This document shows, piece after piece, positions 63,476 to 64,000 of a stretch of DNA of 64,000 nt. A program made the translations under genes and the position numbers. How positions within the stretch are numbered: the stretch's first letter is position 1; each line of letters begins with the position of its first letter. The notes below the pieces were generated by a model that was not told where the DNA came from, ran no database searches, and was given only the letters and a program-made list of their open reading frames with translations. Source of the stretch: Paramesorhizobium sp049065735 (GTDB lineage Bacteria > Pseudomonadota > Alphaproteobacteria > Rhizobiales > Rhizobiaceae); NCBI RefSeq assembly GCF_049065735.1, contig NZ_JBAKHD010000007.1, positions 119,671 through 183,670 on the forward strand, given 5' to 3'.

Positions 63476-63701
63476 GTGCGACCGGATCGCCCGGTCGCAT
63501 TTCAGATGACTTATGCCATGCGCTTTCTTTCTGCGCGCAAAGCCGTCTGCGCCTTCCAGGGGACGGTGAATGAGGGCAAAGCTGCCTTCAACGTCACCAT
63601 CGAGATTTTCGGTTCACGCAAGTCACCGTGGAATATCGAAGAGAGCCGGCCCGAACCCGCTCTGTAAAGTTCCGTAGCGAGGGGGGAAAAGGAAAGGGCA
63701 G

Positions 63702-64000
63702 ATGCCTTCTTTGGACTCTCCATCCGAACAGGAGGTCTTTTCCAGCCTCTACCACCATCTGATTGCCGATAGCTGCGGGCAACTCCGGCAGCGTCAGAGC
63801 CCGCATATTCCCGAAGCGACGCTGCAGGATTTTGCCGAGGCGGCTTTCCTCCCTTCTGCGCGCAGAGCCTGGGAACGCCTTTTCATGGTGGAGATGAATT
63901 TCGCCGACCAGGAGGGCCTGCTTCAGGGAAAAACGGAAGCCGAACGCTTCGAATTCTTCGTGACCGAAGTCATAAAGCCCGAAAACTTCACTCTGCTTTG
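63702..64000 (+). CDS. LanM-like type 2 lanthipeptide synthetase, N-terminus only (cut by window edge)
   Basis: From ATG 63702 (GGAAAGGGCAG upstream) 99 codons stay open to the edge. The last part, ARRAWERLFMVEMNFADQEG followed by LLQGKTEAERFEFFVTEVIK and PENFTLL, follows the pattern of the LanM dehydratase (DUF4135) N-terminus: a helix with [L/M]-E-[L/M]-N, then G-x-L-x-G-x-T-x-x-[E/A]-R-F-x-x-F and P-x-x-x-x-L-L. The cyclase domain would lie outside the window. The family call depends on this short match and on the precursor upstream. Confidence 0.6.
   Translation, partial: MPSLDSPSEQEVFSSLYHHLIADSCGQLRQRQSPHIPEATLQDFAEAAFLPSARRAWERLFMVEMNFADQEGLLQGKTEAERFEFFVTEVIKPENFTLL

Noticed and set aside
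63476..63667. A 63-codon frame between the precursor and LanM-like genes, considered as a second precursor peptide.
   Set aside because: It has a GTG start with no ribosome site, overlaps the end of the hairpin, and has no leader motif and only one cysteine.

Overview
The window looks like part of an alphaproteobacterial genome of the Brucellaceae/Rhizobiaceae group (Ochrobactrum/Brucella-like). The support is a complete Brucella-type erythritol gene set (eryABCD, a DeoR regulator, eryH, eryI), three copies of a RIME-like intergenic repeat typical of Rhizobiales, and high-GC coding with ATGA-type gene overlaps. This placement is inference from gene content; no rRNA or tRNA is present.

Region 1 (1-17 kb) holds two polyol/sugar uptake operons. 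From the left edge there is the start of a bifunctional class II aldolase/short-chain dehydrogenase gene (leftward), a SorC regulator (rightward), a PfkB kinase and a four-gene CUT2 ABC transporter (leftward). After a 0.5 kb spacer come DhaL, an unusual SorC-regulator::DhaK fusion, a second DhaL/DhaK pair, an SDR resembling D-threitol dehydrogenase and a second CUT2 transporter, all leftward. A 12-bp palindrome TGACATTTGTCA lies upstream of both transporter operons, and a variant lies near the first SorC gene.

Region 2 (17-24.5 kb): ribB under an FMN riboswitch, a single-chain DhaK-DhaL kinase, and a divergent transketolase / fructose-bisphosphatase / class II aldolase operon ending in a clear terminator.

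Region 3 (24.5-41.3 kb) is the erythritol region. Leftward: a DUF2291 protein, a third CUT2 transporter (eryE, eryF, eryG-like), a DeoR regulator, an FGGY kinase and a GlpD-like dehydrogenase. Rightward: eryA, eryB, eryC, eryD, a DeoR regulator, eryH and eryI. Read together, regions 1-3 form a C3/C4 polyol island. Erythritol, and probably threitol, are phosphorylated and converted to D-erythrose 4-phosphate. The transketolase/aldolase/phosphatase module could then move that product into pentose and hexose phosphates.

Region 4 (41.5-50.6 kb) is a surface-polysaccharide locus. WbpB/WbpD/WbpE-like enzymes plus a WbpG/HisH2/HisF2-like trio point to a 3-acetamidino-type uronic acid sugar, with a Wzx-like flippase and two glycosyltransferases. 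An OPT-family transporter and a secreted LprI/DUF1311 protein follow on the other strand.

Region 5 (54.3-62.5 kb) is a tight operon of wecB, a BcsB-like protein, an NfrB-like glycosyltransferase with MshEN-type (c-di-GMP-binding) modules, an NfrA-like outer-membrane protein and a membrane-anchored YbcH/glycosidase-like protein. It resembles the E. coli N4 glycan receptor system, with a BcsB component added.

Region 6 (62.5-64 kb): a decayed HMG-CoA lyase fragment, then the start of what looks like a class II lanthipeptide cluster: a 60-aa precursor with a Gly-Gly leader site, a strong hairpin, and the first 99 codons of a LanM-like synthetase running off the right edge.
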